Source: Tepidicella xavieri
GTDB taxonomy: Bacteria > Pseudomonadota > Gammaproteobacteria > Burkholderiales > Burkholderiaceae_C
DNA length: 64,000 bases
Assembly: GCF_004363315.1 (NCBI RefSeq)
Contig: NZ_SNYL01000009.1
Coordinates: 1-64,000 of the forward strand
Direction: 5' to 3'
This document shows positions 55,348 to 63,791 of this stretch, in pieces (the stretch's first letter is position 1; every line of letters starts with the position of its first letter). Under the pieces are notes generated by a model that did no database searches, was not told where the DNA came from, and saw only the letters and a list, made by a program, of their open reading frames with translations. A program made the translations under genes and the position numbers.

Positions 55348-57495
55348 TCAGGCTTTCAGATAGTCGGATTTTCCACCCAACCAGCGATCCATGTGTTTGT
55401 GCGCCAGTTCGGGCGATTGGTCAAGCAGGCGGGGCGCCCAAGCGCGCGCCCATTCGAGCAAATGGGTGTCGGTGGCGAGGTCCGCGAAGCGCAGCAGCGG
55501 CGCGCCGGACTGCCGCGCCCCCAGAAACTCGCCCGGGCCGCGGATGTCGAGGTCGCGCCGCGCGATTTCGAAGCCATCGTTGGTCTCGACCATGGCGCGC
55601 AGCCGGTCGCGGGCGCTGTCGCTCAAGCGGCCTTGCTCATTGGGGGCATACAGCAAGACGCACACCGACGCGGCCGTGCCTCGGCCCACCCGGCCGCGCA
55701 ACTGGTGCAACTGGCTCAGCCCGAAGCGCTCGGCGTGCTCGATGACCATCACCGACGCGGTGGGCACGTCCACCCCCACTTCGATGACCGTGGTGCTGAC
55801 CAGCACGGCCATGGCCCCGCTGGCAAACTGGGCCATGACGGCCTTCTTGTCGGCCGCGGGCATGCGGGAGTGCAACAACCCGACGCGCGCGGGGCTGCCG
55901 TCGGCATGGCACAGCCCTTGCAGGGCCGCCGACAGCTCGGCATGGGTGGCGGTGGCGTTGCGCAGATCCAGCGCCTCGCTTTCTTCGATCAAGGGGCAGA
56001 CCCAATAGACCTGGCGACCCTGGGCGACCTGGGCGCGCAAACGGGCGATGAGCTCATCGCGCCGGCTGTCGGCCAGCAGCTTGGTGACGATGGGCGTGCG
56101 GCCCGGCGGCAGTTCGTCGATGGTGGAGACGTCCAGATCGGCGTAGTAGCTCATGGCCAGGGTGCGCGGGATGGGGGTGGCGCTCATCATCAACAGATGC
56201 GGCTCCCAGCCGGCGTCTTGCATCTTGGCGCGCAGCGCCAGGCGCTGGGCCACGCCGAAGCGGTGCTGCTCGTCGATCAGGGCCAGCGCCAGCCGGTGAA
56301 AGCGCACCTGCTCTTGAATGACCGCATGGGTGCCCACCACCAGCGCCGCCTCCCCGCTGGCGATGGCGTGCAACATCGCCGCGCGCGCTTTCTTGGTCTG
56401 GCCACCGGTCAGCCAGGCCACGGTTTTGCCCCGCGGCGCCAACAGCGGGGTGAGCCAGCCCACCAGCTTGCCGAAATGCTGCTCGGCCAGAATTTCCGTG
56501 GGCGCCATGAGGGCGCACTGCCAGCCGGCGTCGATGGCCACGGCCGCCGCCAGGGCGGCCACCACCGTTTTGCCGCTGCCCACATCCCCTTGCAACAGGC
56601 GATGCATGGGCACGGTGCGGGCCAAGTCGCGGGCAATCTCGTCGGCGACCCGGCGCTGCGCCGCCGTCAAGACAAACGGCAAGGCGGCGAGCAATTGCTC
56701 GTGCAGTCCCCCGGGCTGGGCACACAGCGCCGGGGCGCTGAGGGTCGAGCGCTCCCGCCGCGCCAGGTGTTGCGAGAGCTGTTGGGCCAGCAGTTCCTCG
56801 GCTTTGAGGCGTTGCCAGGCGGGATGGCTGCGGTCCTCCAGTGCCGCCAACGGCACATCCGGGGTGGGCTGATGCAGGAAATGCAGCGCTTCGCGCAAGC
56901 TCCAGGGCCGCCCGCCCCCGCGGGAGCACAGCCCCGGGCACGCCTGCAGCGCCTCGGGCGGGATGGTGTCGCTCAGATCGGCCCGCTGCAACCCCGCGAG
57001 CACGGCGCGGCGCAGATAGGCCTGGGGCAAGCCGGCGCTGCTCGGGTACACCGGGGTCAGCGCATCGGGCAACTCACCCTGGGCGGACCGAAAGCTCGGA
57101 TGCACCATGCTCCACCCCCACAAGCCACCGCGCAGTTCCCCCCGGGCGCGGATGCGGGCGCCGACGCTCAGGGCTTTCTGATGGCTGGGGTAAAAGCTGA
57201 AGAAGCGCAAAGTGCAGATGGCGCTGCCATCGTCGAGCGTGACCAGCAATTGCCGCTTGGGGCGCAGCGCCACCTCGCACGCCGTGACCGTGCCTTCGAT
57301 TTGCACCACCTCGCCCTCCCGCGCTTGCGCCAGGTGGGTCAGGCGGGTTTCGTCCTCATAGCGCAGCGGCAGATGCAGCGCCAGATCGATCGGGCGCACC
57401 AGCCCCAGCTTGCGCAGCGCTTTTTGCGGCGCAGACAGGGGCTTGACAGCGGCCGCCGCAGGCGGCGCCGCCGATGGCGGGGCGGTCCGGGGCAT
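55348..57495 (-). CDS. recG: ATP-dependent DNA helicase RecG
   Basis: A 715-residue superfamily 2 helicase that remodels stalled forks and Holliday junctions. The N-terminal wedge domain includes LALHLPLRYEDETRLTHL. The motor has Walker A LLQGDVGSGKTVVAALAA, the DEQH box ALIDEQHRFGVAQRL, motif III MMSATPIPRTLAMS and motif VI QLHQLRGRVGRG. It is complete. It heads a leftward operon recG-oxyR-ubiA. In Pseudomonas oxyR precedes recG; here the order is reversed but the linkage is kept. Confidence 0.97.
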   Translation of the reverse strand: MPRTAPPSAAPPAAAAVKPLSAPQKALRKLGLVRPIDLALHLPLRYEDETRLTHLAQAREGEVVQIEGTVTACEVALRPKRQLLVTLDDGSAICTLRFFSFYPSHQKALSVGARIRARGELRGGLWGWSMVHPSFRSAQGELPDALTPVYPSSAGLPQAYLRRAVLAGLQRADLSDTIPPEALQACPGLCSRGGGRPWSLREALHFLHQPTPDVPLAALEDRSHPAWQRLKAEELLAQQLSQHLARRERSTLSAPALCAQPGGLHEQLLAALPFVLTAAQRRVADEIARDLARTVPMHRLLQGDVGSGKTVVAALAAAVAIDAGWQCALMAPTEILAEQHFGKLVGWLTPLLAPRGKTVAWLTGGQTKKARAAMLHAIASGEAALVVGTHAVIQEQVRFHRLALALIDEQHRFGVAQRLALRAKMQDAGWEPHLLMMSATPIPRTLAMSYYADLDVSTIDELPPGRTPIVTKLLADSRRDELIARLRAQVAQGRQVYWVCPLIEESEALDLRNATATHAELSAALQGLCHADGSPARVGLLHSRMPAADKKAVMAQFASGAMAVLVSTTVIEVGVDVPTASVMVIEHAERFGLSQLHQLRGRVGRGTAASVCVLLYAPNEQGRLSDSARDRLRAMVETNDGFEIARRDLDIRGPGEFLGARQSGAPLLRFADLATDTHLLEWARAWAPRLLDQSPELAHKHMDRWLGGKSDYLKA

Positions 57496-57520
57496 GACCC
57501 GATTGTGCCAGCCCTGATAG

Positions 57521-57536
57521 ATAGGTTTTTACCTAT
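57521..57536. promoter_or_regulatory. OxyR/LysR-like palindrome between recG and sbtA
   Basis: ATAGGT-TTTT-ACCTAT (6-bp arms, 4-nt centre) lies 26 bp upstream of the recG ATG and about 110 bp upstream of sbtA. It resembles the OxyR half-site ATAGnT-nnn-AnCTAT but is one base longer at the centre. Preceding TGATAG could add a second partial half. It might give OxyR autoregulation of recG-oxyR-ubiA or act on sbtA. Confidence 0.4.
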
Positions 57537-57646
57537 GAATCGCGCAGGAGAAATGGATTTTACAAAATGCCTCTTCCCGCCTAGGATCACTCGTTTGCCT
57601 TCCGACGCCCCCTTGACGGGGGCCATCCGTGCCATCATCGCTGCCT

Positions 57647-58579
57647 ATGGATCCGGTCATCCTGTTTTTTCTGTTCGGCCTGGTGGCCGGGCTGCTGCGT
57701 TCGGAGCTGAAGCTGCCCAGCGCGCTGTACGACTCCCTGTCCATCTTCTTGCTGCTGGCCATCGGCCTCAAAGGCGGGCAAGGGTTGGCCACGCAACCCC
57801 TGCTGCCGCTGCTGCCGCAGATCGGGGCGGTGATCGTGCTGGGGGTCTTGCAAACACTCATCGCTTTCAGCGCGCTGCGCCTGCTCTTCGGCTTCGATCG
57901 CCCCAACGCGGCCTCCACCGCCGCGCATTACGGCTCCGTCAGCGTGGCCACGTTCGCGGTGGCGGCGGCCTGGCTGGCCGCGCGAGACATCGCCATGGAG
58001 CCGCAAATGGCGGTGCTGCTGGCGGTGATGGAAATCCCGGCGATCCTGGTCGGCATCGTGCTGGCACGCGGCATCCACCGCGATACCGACTGGAAATCCC
58101 TGGGCCACGAGGCCTTTCTGGGCAAAGGGGTGACGCTGCTGCTGGGCGGCATGGCCATCGGCTGGGCGGCCGGCCCCGAGGGACTGGCCCCCATCAGCGG
58201 CTTGTACTTCGACCTGTTCAAGGCCGTGCTGGCCCTGTTTCTGCTGGAAATGGGGCTGATCGTGAGCCGGCAGGTGGGGGAGTTGCGCCGGCGCGGGCTG
58301 TCACTGATCGTCTTTGGCTTGGCCATGCCGCTGCTGTCGGCCACCCTGGGGCTGGGGACGGGTTGGCTGCTGGGCCTGTCTGTCGGCGGGCTGACCATGC
58401 TGGCCACGCTGGCGGCTTCGGCCTCCTACATCGCCGTGCCGGCGGCCATGCGCATCGCCGTGCCCGAAGCCAATCCGGCGGTCTCCCTGGCTGGCTCATT
58501 GGGCGTGACCTTTCCTTTCAACATTCTGCTGGGCATTCCCCTCTACCACTGGATGGCCACCCGTTTGAGTGGCGCCTGA
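57647..58579 (+). CDS. sbtA: SbtA-type sodium-dependent bicarbonate transporter
   Basis: A 310-residue membrane protein of the DUF897/SbtA family with ten predicted helices. It opens MDPVILFFLFGLVAGLLRSE and has FLLLAIGLKGGQGLA and AAHYGSVSVATFAVAAAWLA, the helix in which bicarbonate and sodium bind. The second half includes FLLEMGLIVSRQVGELRRRG and SYIAVPAAMRIAVPEANP. Cyanobacterial SbtA takes up bicarbonate with sodium. ATG 57647 matches the family start. The leader holds a GCCCCC/GGGGGC hairpin (57607-57623). The SbtB-like partner follows after 21 nt. Confidence 0.93.
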   Translation: MDPVILFFLFGLVAGLLRSELKLPSALYDSLSIFLLLAIGLKGGQGLATQPLLPLLPQIGAVIVLGVLQTLIAFSALRLLFGFDRPNAASTAAHYGSVSVATFAVAAAWLAARDIAMEPQMAVLLAVMEIPAILVGIVLARGIHRDTDWKSLGHEAFLGKGVTLLLGGMAIGWAAGPEGLAPISGLYFDLFKAVLALFLLEMGLIVSRQVGELRRRGLSLIVFGLAMPLLSATLGLGTGWLLGLSVGGLTMLATLAASASYIAVPAAMRIAVPEANPAVSLAGSLGVTFPFNILLGIPLYHWMATRLSGA

Positions 58580-58600
58580 CCCCCTGCCGAGGAGCCTCCC

Positions 58601-58912
58601 ATGAGCACCATGCACACCGAAAAGCGCACCCTGCTGACCGTATTCACCGAAGCCAGCATCGAGCAGCTCCTCATCCGCGACATGGACCGCCTGGGCGTGC
58701 GCGGCTACACCATTTCAGACGCGCGCGGCAAGGGCAGCCGTGGCGTGCGCGACGCCTCCTGGGACGAATCGCGCAACATCCGCATCGAAGTCATCTGCGC
58801 GCGCGAACAAGCCGAAGCCCTGCTGGCTCACCTGCAAGCACGCTATTACTCCAATTACGCCATGGTGGCCTGCTTCTCCGAGGTGGAGGTGCTGCGGCCT
58901 GGCAAATTCTGA
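58601..58912 (+). CDS. sbtB: SbtB-like PII signalling protein
   Basis: A 103-residue PII-fold protein directly following sbtA. The T-loop region is VRGYTISDARGKGSRGVRDA with strands around RTLLTVFTEASIEQLLI and RIEVICAREQAEALLAHL. Cyanobacterial SbtB binds cAMP, AMP or ADP and gates SbtA. The redox C-terminal CGPEGC loop of some SbtB proteins is absent; the protein ends VEVLRPGKF. A GAGGAG precedes the ATG (58590s). Its TGA overlaps the ATG of the diguanylate cyclase by one base (TGATG), implying coupled translation. Confidence 0.93.
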   Translation: MSTMHTEKRTLLTVFTEASIEQLLIRDMDRLGVRGYTISDARGKGSRGVRDASWDESRNIRIEVICAREQAEALLAHLQARYYSNYAMVACFSEVEVLRPGKF

Positions 58913-60429
58913 TGGCTCAGGGCTATGATGACGTCATCATGCCCACCGACCTGCCCATCGCGCTCCCGCCCTCGGACACCGCCTTCGAGCATGTGTTCGA
59001 TCTGGCCCCTGTATCGCTCTGGTTGGAAGACTACAGCGAGTTGATCGATCTGTTTGACCGCTGGCGGGCCGCTGGCGTGGTCGACCTGGCCGCCTACCTG
59101 CGTGAACAGCCCGAGCGGGTGGCCGAATGCACGGCCCGCTACCGCGTGCTGAAGGTCAACCGGCGCACGCTGGAGCTGTTCCATGCCCGCTCGCAAGACG
59201 AACTGCTCGCCTCGCTGGGGCTGATCTTTCGCGGCGACATGCACGAGACGGCCATCCGCGAGCTGGTGGCCATCTGGAGCGGCCAGACGGTATTCGAGAA
59301 CCAGACCGTCAACTACACCCTCGACGGGCAACGGCTGGACGTGCTCATCCGCGGACGGGTGCTGCCCGGGCACGAAGCCCGCTGGGACCGGGTATTGGTG
59401 TCTCTGGAAGACATCACCGCCCGCGTGCGGGCCGAGCGTGAGCTGCACGACAGCGAACAGTATGCCCGCGACCTGTTCGAGCGCTCACCCGTCTCGCTCT
59501 GGGTAGAGGATTTCCGGGCCGTCAAGCTGCTCATCGACGACGTGCGGGCGCGCGGCATCGAGGACTTCCCGGTGTTCCTCAAAGTGCACCCCGAATTCAT
59601 CAAGCGCTGCATGCAGGAAATCCGGGTCATCGACGTCAACCGCCAGACCCTGCGCATGTTTGGCGCCGCCGACAAGGCCGAATTGCTGCGGCGACTGGAC
59701 CAGGTGTTCCGCGACGACATGGAAGAGCCCTTTGCCGCCCAGCTCATCGACCTGTGGAATGGCAAATACACCCAGGAACGCGAGGTGGTGAACTACAACC
59801 TCAACGGCGATGCGCTGCACGTGCACATGCAGTTCGCCATCCTGGAAGAGCACCTGCATGACTGGGGCATGGTGCTGGTCTCGCTGGTGGACATCACCGC
59901 ACGCAAGAAAGCCGAAGCCTATCTGGAATACCTGGGCAAGCACGATGTGCTGACCCGGCTGCGCAACCGGGCCTACTTCGTCGAGGAAACGGCCCGTCTC
60001 AACCGCAAAGGGCCATGGCCGGTGGCCGTGATCGCGGTCGATCTCAATGGCCTGAAGATCGCCAACGACGAAGGCGGGCACACCGCTGGCGACGCGCTGT
60101 TGCGCCGCGCCGGCGAAGTGCTCAACAAGGCCGTGGACCCCCCGGGCTGCGCAGCACGCATCGGTGGCGATGAATTCACGATCCTACTGCCTGCCACGGA
60201 CGAAGAAGGCGCCCGCGCGGTGATGGAGCACATCCGCCAAGTGCTGGAACTCAACAACCAGTTCTACCCGGGTAAGGCCTTGAGTTTTTCCATGGGCATG
60301 GCGGTGTGCCCGCGCGGCGCCTCGCTCGAAGCCACCCTACAGGCGGCCGACCGCGCCATGTACGAAGACAAGGCGCGCTATTACGAAACCCACCCACCAG
60401 CGCGCCGCCGCACGGACCGCACCGACTGA
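58912..60429 (+). CDS. Tandem-PAS diguanylate cyclase coupled to sbtAB
   Basis: A soluble 505-residue protein. Two similar sensor repeats come first: about residues 25-175 (PVSLWLEDYSELIDLFDRWR) and about 180-340 (PVSLWVEDFRAVKLLIDDVR). Each has an inserted helix before the NR-T-L core and ends in LVSL-x-DITAR. The GGDEF domain spans about 340-500 with VAVIAVDLNGLKIANDEGG and an intact IGGDEF active site; no RxxD inhibitory site is seen five residues upstream. It should make c-di-GMP. Start ATG 58912 overlaps sbtB; ATG 58939 is an alternative, separated by a palindrome. Confidence 0.92.
   Translation: MAQGYDDVIMPTDLPIALPPSDTAFEHVFDLAPVSLWLEDYSELIDLFDRWRAAGVVDLAAYLREQPERVAECTARYRVLKVNRRTLELFHARSQDELLASLGLIFRGDMHETAIRELVAIWSGQTVFENQTVNYTLDGQRLDVLIRGRVLPGHEARWDRVLVSLEDITARVRAERELHDSEQYARDLFERSPVSLWVEDFRAVKLLIDDVRARGIEDFPVFLKVHPEFIKRCMQEIRVIDVNRQTLRMFGAADKAELLRRLDQVFRDDMEEPFAAQLIDLWNGKYTQEREVVNYNLNGDALHVHMQFAILEEHLHDWGMVLVSLVDITARKKAEAYLEYLGKHDVLTRLRNRAYFVEETARLNRKGPWPVAVIAVDLNGLKIANDEGGHTAGDALLRRAGEVLNKAVDPPGCAARIGGDEFTILLPATDEEGARAVMEHIRQVLELNNQFYPGKALSFSMGMAVCPRGASLEATLQAADRAMYEDKARYYETHPPARRRTDRTD
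58925..58940. promoter_or_regulatory. Perfect 16-bp palindrome at the 5' end of the cyclase gene
   Basis: ATGATGACGTCATCAT is a complete palindrome inside the first codons, exactly between the two candidate start codons (58912 and 58939). It could be an operator, a translational control hairpin or a coincidence of coding. GTGACGTCAC also occurs near the fasciclin gene (63640-63649), sharing TGACGTCA. Confidence 0.4.
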
Positions 60430-60442
60430 GCCTGGCCACACC

Positions 60443-61825
60443 TCACGCCGCCACCGGCTCCAGCAAGCGCGCCAGCAAGGCGCCCTGCACCGGCTGGCCC
60501 AGAGGCACATACACCCGCACCGGGCTGCCCGGGGCAACTTGCACCGGCTCGCCATCGAGGGTTTGCATCGCCTCCAGGCGCACGATGCGGTTGCCGCTGG
60601 GGTGAATGACCTCGATGCGGTCACCCACGGCAAAGCGATTCTTGGTTTCCACCTCGGCCCAGCCATCGGCACGCACGCCACGCACCTCGCCCACGAAATG
60701 GCTGCGGTGCAGCTCGGAATGGCCGCTGACGTAGTTCTGGTAATCCTGCGCGGGACGGCGCTCCAGCAGGCCGCCGGTGTAGCCCCGGTTGGCCAGCCCT
60801 TCGAGCTCCAGCAGCAGCTCGGGGTTGAAGGGGCGGCCAGCGACGGCATCGTCGATGGCGCGGCGATACACCTGGGCCGTGCGAGCCACGTAGTACAGGC
60901 TCTTGGTGCGGCCTTCGATCTTGAGCGAATCGACCCCGATGCGACACAGCCGCTCCACGTGCTCGACCGCCCGCAAGTCCTTGGAGTTCATGATGTAGGT
61001 GCCATGCTCATCCTCCATGATGGGCATGAGCTCGCCGGGCCGCGCCTTTTCTTCGATCAGGTACACCCGGTCGGCCGCGGGGTGGCGCTGGCCATTGCCG
61101 CAGGTGGAAAACGCGGTTTCGGCGTCGGTGCGGGCCTGGGCGAAGTCGAAATCGCCCCCCATGCGCTGGACCGGCACAGCCTCGCCCGTCACCGGGTCTT
61201 CCGCCGCCGCCTGGGTCCCGTATTCCCAGCGGCAGGCATTGGTGCAGGTGCCCTGGTTCGGGTCGCGGCGGTTGAAGTAGCCCGAAAGCAGGCAGCGCCC
61301 CGAGTAGGCAATGCACAGCGCCCCGTGGACGAACACCTCCAACTCGATGTCCGGGCAGGCTTGGCGGATAGCCTCGATTTCGTCCAGGCTGAGCTCGCGC
61401 GACAGGATGATGCGGCTGATGCCCACCTTCTGCCAGAATTTGACCGCGGCCCAGTTGGTGGTGTTGGCCTGCACCGACAGATGGATGGGCACCTCGGGCC
61501 ACTTCTCGCGCACCTGCATGATCAAGCCCGCATCGGCCATGATGAGGGCGTCGGGCTGCAGCGCGATGATGGGCTCGATGTCGCGCAGATACGTGCGCAC
61601 CTTGTCGTTGTGCGCGATCAGGTTGCTGGTGACGAACAGTTTCTTGCCGCGGGCATGGGCCTCGGCGATGCCTTGGGCCAGTTGTTCCAGGCGGAATTCG
61701 TTGTTGCGCGCGCGCAAGCTGTAGCGGGGCTGACCGGCATAGACCGCATCGGCGCCAAAATCGTAGGCGGCACGCATTTTCTCCAGCGAGCCGGCAGGCA
61801 GCAGCAATTCAGGGGCTTTGAGCAT
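60443..61825 (-). CDS. trhP: U32-family protein TrhP (tRNA U34 hydroxylation)
   Basis: A 460-residue U32 protein (YegQ type). It starts MLKAPELLLPAGSLEKMRAA and carries the family cysteine signature EVFVHGALCIAYSGRCLLSG followed by NQGTCTNACRWEY, which together bind an iron-sulfur cluster. E. coli TrhP uses prephenate to hydroxylate uridine 34 of several tRNAs. The old peptidase label is probably misleading. ATG 61825 is preferred by homology. It follows the DUF3095 gene by 35 nt on the same strand and is convergent with the cyclase gene, with 13 nt between the stop codons. Confidence 0.93.
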   Translation of the reverse strand: MLKAPELLLPAGSLEKMRAAYDFGADAVYAGQPRYSLRARNNEFRLEQLAQGIAEAHARGKKLFVTSNLIAHNDKVRTYLRDIEPIIALQPDALIMADAGLIMQVREKWPEVPIHLSVQANTTNWAAVKFWQKVGISRIILSRELSLDEIEAIRQACPDIELEVFVHGALCIAYSGRCLLSGYFNRRDPNQGTCTNACRWEYGTQAAAEDPVTGEAVPVQRMGGDFDFAQARTDAETAFSTCGNGQRHPAADRVYLIEEKARPGELMPIMEDEHGTYIMNSKDLRAVEHVERLCRIGVDSLKIEGRTKSLYYVARTAQVYRRAIDDAVAGRPFNPELLLELEGLANRGYTGGLLERRPAQDYQNYVSGHSELHRSHFVGEVRGVRADGWAEVETKNRFAVGDRIEVIHPSGNRIVRLEAMQTLDGEPVQVAPGSPVRVYVPLGQPVQGALLARLLEPVAA

Positions 61826-61860
61826 CCCCGAATTGTCGGTGTTTTTGCCGTGGCGTGCGC

Positions 61861-63054
61861 TCAAGTCCGACGGACGTCTTGCAGCTGGGCCTTCAATTCA
61901 CGGGCGGCCAAGGCATAACCGCCATCGGCGCCATCGACGAAATGCACATGCCGCCCGTCATAGCTGTGCACGATGCAGGTGATCAGGGCCGCGTCAGACT
62001 GGTGCATCCCGTACACCAGCCGCCCGGCCCGGCGCTGCGCCTCCAGCCACTGGCGCAGGCTCGCCACCTGTTCGGCGCTGGCATCGAGCACCATGCGCAA
62101 GGCGCCGTCGAATTTGCGCCGATCGCTCTGGCGTATCAGATCCCGCCGGTAGCGTCCCCACACCGTATCGGGTTGGCGCCGGTATTTGAAAAACACATAC
62201 AGGGCCGCCAGATTGACGAAGAGCAGATGCCCCACATACCGCCAACGCGCCCACGCGCCTTGCCCCCAGGTGCGCACACGCGGCTCCACCGTCAGGCCCA
62301 AGCGGCCGAAGTGGATGCGCAAGCCGGCCAGGTCCAGCGGGTGCGAAGCGGCGTCGTCCCCCACCATCTCGCTGACTTTCTGCAAGGTCTCTCGGATGGC
62401 TTGCTGATTGAGCAGCGGATCCGGCGAACGGCCCAGCACGATGAGCGAGAGCTTGACCCCCTTGCGCGCCGGCACGTTCTGCCAGCGGCATTCAAACCCC
62501 GAGAAGTCGGCTTCGGCCGGTTCCGCATCGGCATCCAGCAAGCACACGGCCTCGCCGGCCTTGGTGCGTCGCTCCGCCTCCTCCCAGCCTCGGCCCGAGA
62601 GCACGGGCAAGTCCACTTGCGGCGAGAGCCTCACTTTGCTGGCCCGAACCCGCATTCCCTGTGCCTGGAGTTCACTCACGCGCACCAGCCCCACGCGCAA
62701 GACCAGGCCAAACGCGTCCCGCGCCATGCGCTGCGCCCCGCGCAGCGCCGCTTCCGCCCGCGCACGCAGCCTGTCGGGAATGGCCAGGGTGGCCCCATCG
62801 CCGCCAAACATGTAAGGCAGCGCCAGGGAACGGTCGAGGTTGAGCACCGCCGCGATGCAGGCCACCCCCACGGTGTTGACCTGTTTGTACTGGCCCCGCG
62901 CAATGGCTTCGGTGGAGCCGGCGATGTCGGCAATCACCACCCACCAGTCCCCAGGCACATCGGCATGGCGCGACGTGTCCACCGCCTCTTCCAGGGTCGG
63001 CACGGACTCGACGGCTGCGAAGAATTCGTCATTCAGACCGATGCGCTGGCTCAT
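61861..63054 (-). CDS. DUF3095 protein, class III nucleotide-cyclase-like
   Basis: A 397-residue soluble protein of the DUF3095 family. Near the start it has VVIADIAGSTEAIARGQY with D43 and FGGDGATLAIPDRL with D86, the two metal aspartates of class III nucleotide cyclases in the right order and spacing. A long C-terminal region with one hydrophobic stretch (YVGHLLFVNLAALYVFF) follows and is unassigned. Catalysis and product are not established for the family. ATG 63054 agrees with the conserved start. It precedes trhP in the same direction. Confidence 0.83.
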   Translation of the reverse strand: MSQRIGLNDEFFAAVESVPTLEEAVDTSRHADVPGDWWVVIADIAGSTEAIARGQYKQVNTVGVACIAAVLNLDRSLALPYMFGGDGATLAIPDRLRARAEAALRGAQRMARDAFGLVLRVGLVRVSELQAQGMRVRASKVRLSPQVDLPVLSGRGWEEAERRTKAGEAVCLLDADAEPAEADFSGFECRWQNVPARKGVKLSLIVLGRSPDPLLNQQAIRETLQKVSEMVGDDAASHPLDLAGLRIHFGRLGLTVEPRVRTWGQGAWARWRYVGHLLFVNLAALYVFFKYRRQPDTVWGRYRRDLIRQSDRRKFDGALRMVLDASAEQVASLRQWLEAQRRAGRLVYGMHQSDAALITCIVHSYDGRHVHFVDGADGGYALAARELKAQLQDVRRT

Positions 63055-63116
63055 GCCCACCAATGTAGCAGCACGGGCTCCCGGGGCGAGGAGCCCGCGC
63101 CTCATGTCGACCAAGA

Positions 63117-63581
63117 TCAGTTGGGCAGCAGCACGCTGTCGATCACGTGGATGACGCCGTTGCTGGCGGTGATATCGGCATTGACCACGCGCGAGTCGTT
63201 GACCTGCACACCCCCTTCGGTGCGCAGCGTGATGGCCTGCCCGGCCTTGGTTTGGACCTCGCCGGCCTGCACGTCGCTGGACATCACCTTGCCCGGCACG
63301 ACGTGGTAGGTCAGCACCTTGGTCAGGGCCTCTTTGTCGGCCAGCAGGGCATTGAGTTTGTCCTCGGGCAGCTTGGCAAATGCTTCATCGGAGGGGGCAA
63401 ACACGGTGAACGGGCCCTCGCCTTTGAGCGTGTCCACCAGCCCGGCGGCCTCGATGGCCTTGACCAGCGTGGAGAACTGCCCAGCCTGGACAGCCGTCTC
63501 GACGATGGTGGATGCCTTGGCATGCAAGGCGCTCAGCCCCAGAGCGGCGGCGCAGGCGGTCGCGATCAATGCTTTTTTCAT
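63117..63581 (-). CDS. Secreted fasciclin-domain protein
   Basis: A 154-residue exported protein. It has a classical signal peptide ([23 protein letters not shown]) and a single FAS1/fasciclin domain: [22 protein letters not shown] in strand-rich H1, [10 protein letters not shown] and the conserved end [14 protein letters not shown] (H2). It is presumably periplasmic and involved in adhesion or cell-surface contacts; the function is unknown. A GAGGAG ribosome site lies ahead of the ATG. Confidence 0.93.
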   Translation of the reverse strand: MKKALIATACAAALGLSALHAKASTIVETAVQAGQFSTLVKAIEAAGLVDTLKGEGPFTVFAPSDEAFAKLPEDKLNALLADKEALTKVLTYHVVPGKVMSSDVQAGEVQTKAGQAITLRTEGGVQVNDSRVVNADITASNGVIHVIDSVLLPN

Positions 63582-63740
63582 GACTCAACTCCTCAGGTTT
63601 GCAGGTGACACAACGATGAAGGTGAGGCTGGCCAGCCATGTGACGTCACCCAGGTGGGCAACGCCACACTGGCCCGTTTTGTCTGGGACAAGTTCCGCCG
63701 TCGCCGGCCATCGATCGCAACAAAACGTTAACAATGATGC

Positions 63741-63766
63741 AAAAAAAAAACGGCCCCGAAGGGCCG
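63741..63766 (-). terminator. Intrinsic terminator of acnB
   Basis: On the minus strand CGGCCC and GGGCCG pair around a TTCG loop (63751-63766), followed by ten T residues (63741-63750). It lies 26 nt after the acnB stop. The UUCG tetraloop makes it especially stable. Confidence 0.9.
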
Positions 63767-63791
63767 CCATGGAAACCGGACGAGACAGGCC

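Noticed and set aside
55042-58911. Very long open frame opposite recG continuing into the diguanylate cyclase frame
   Set aside because: Only the part from 58912 shows domain similarity. The rest is antisense to recG and then out of frame through sbtA and sbtB, a product of GC-rich codon usage.
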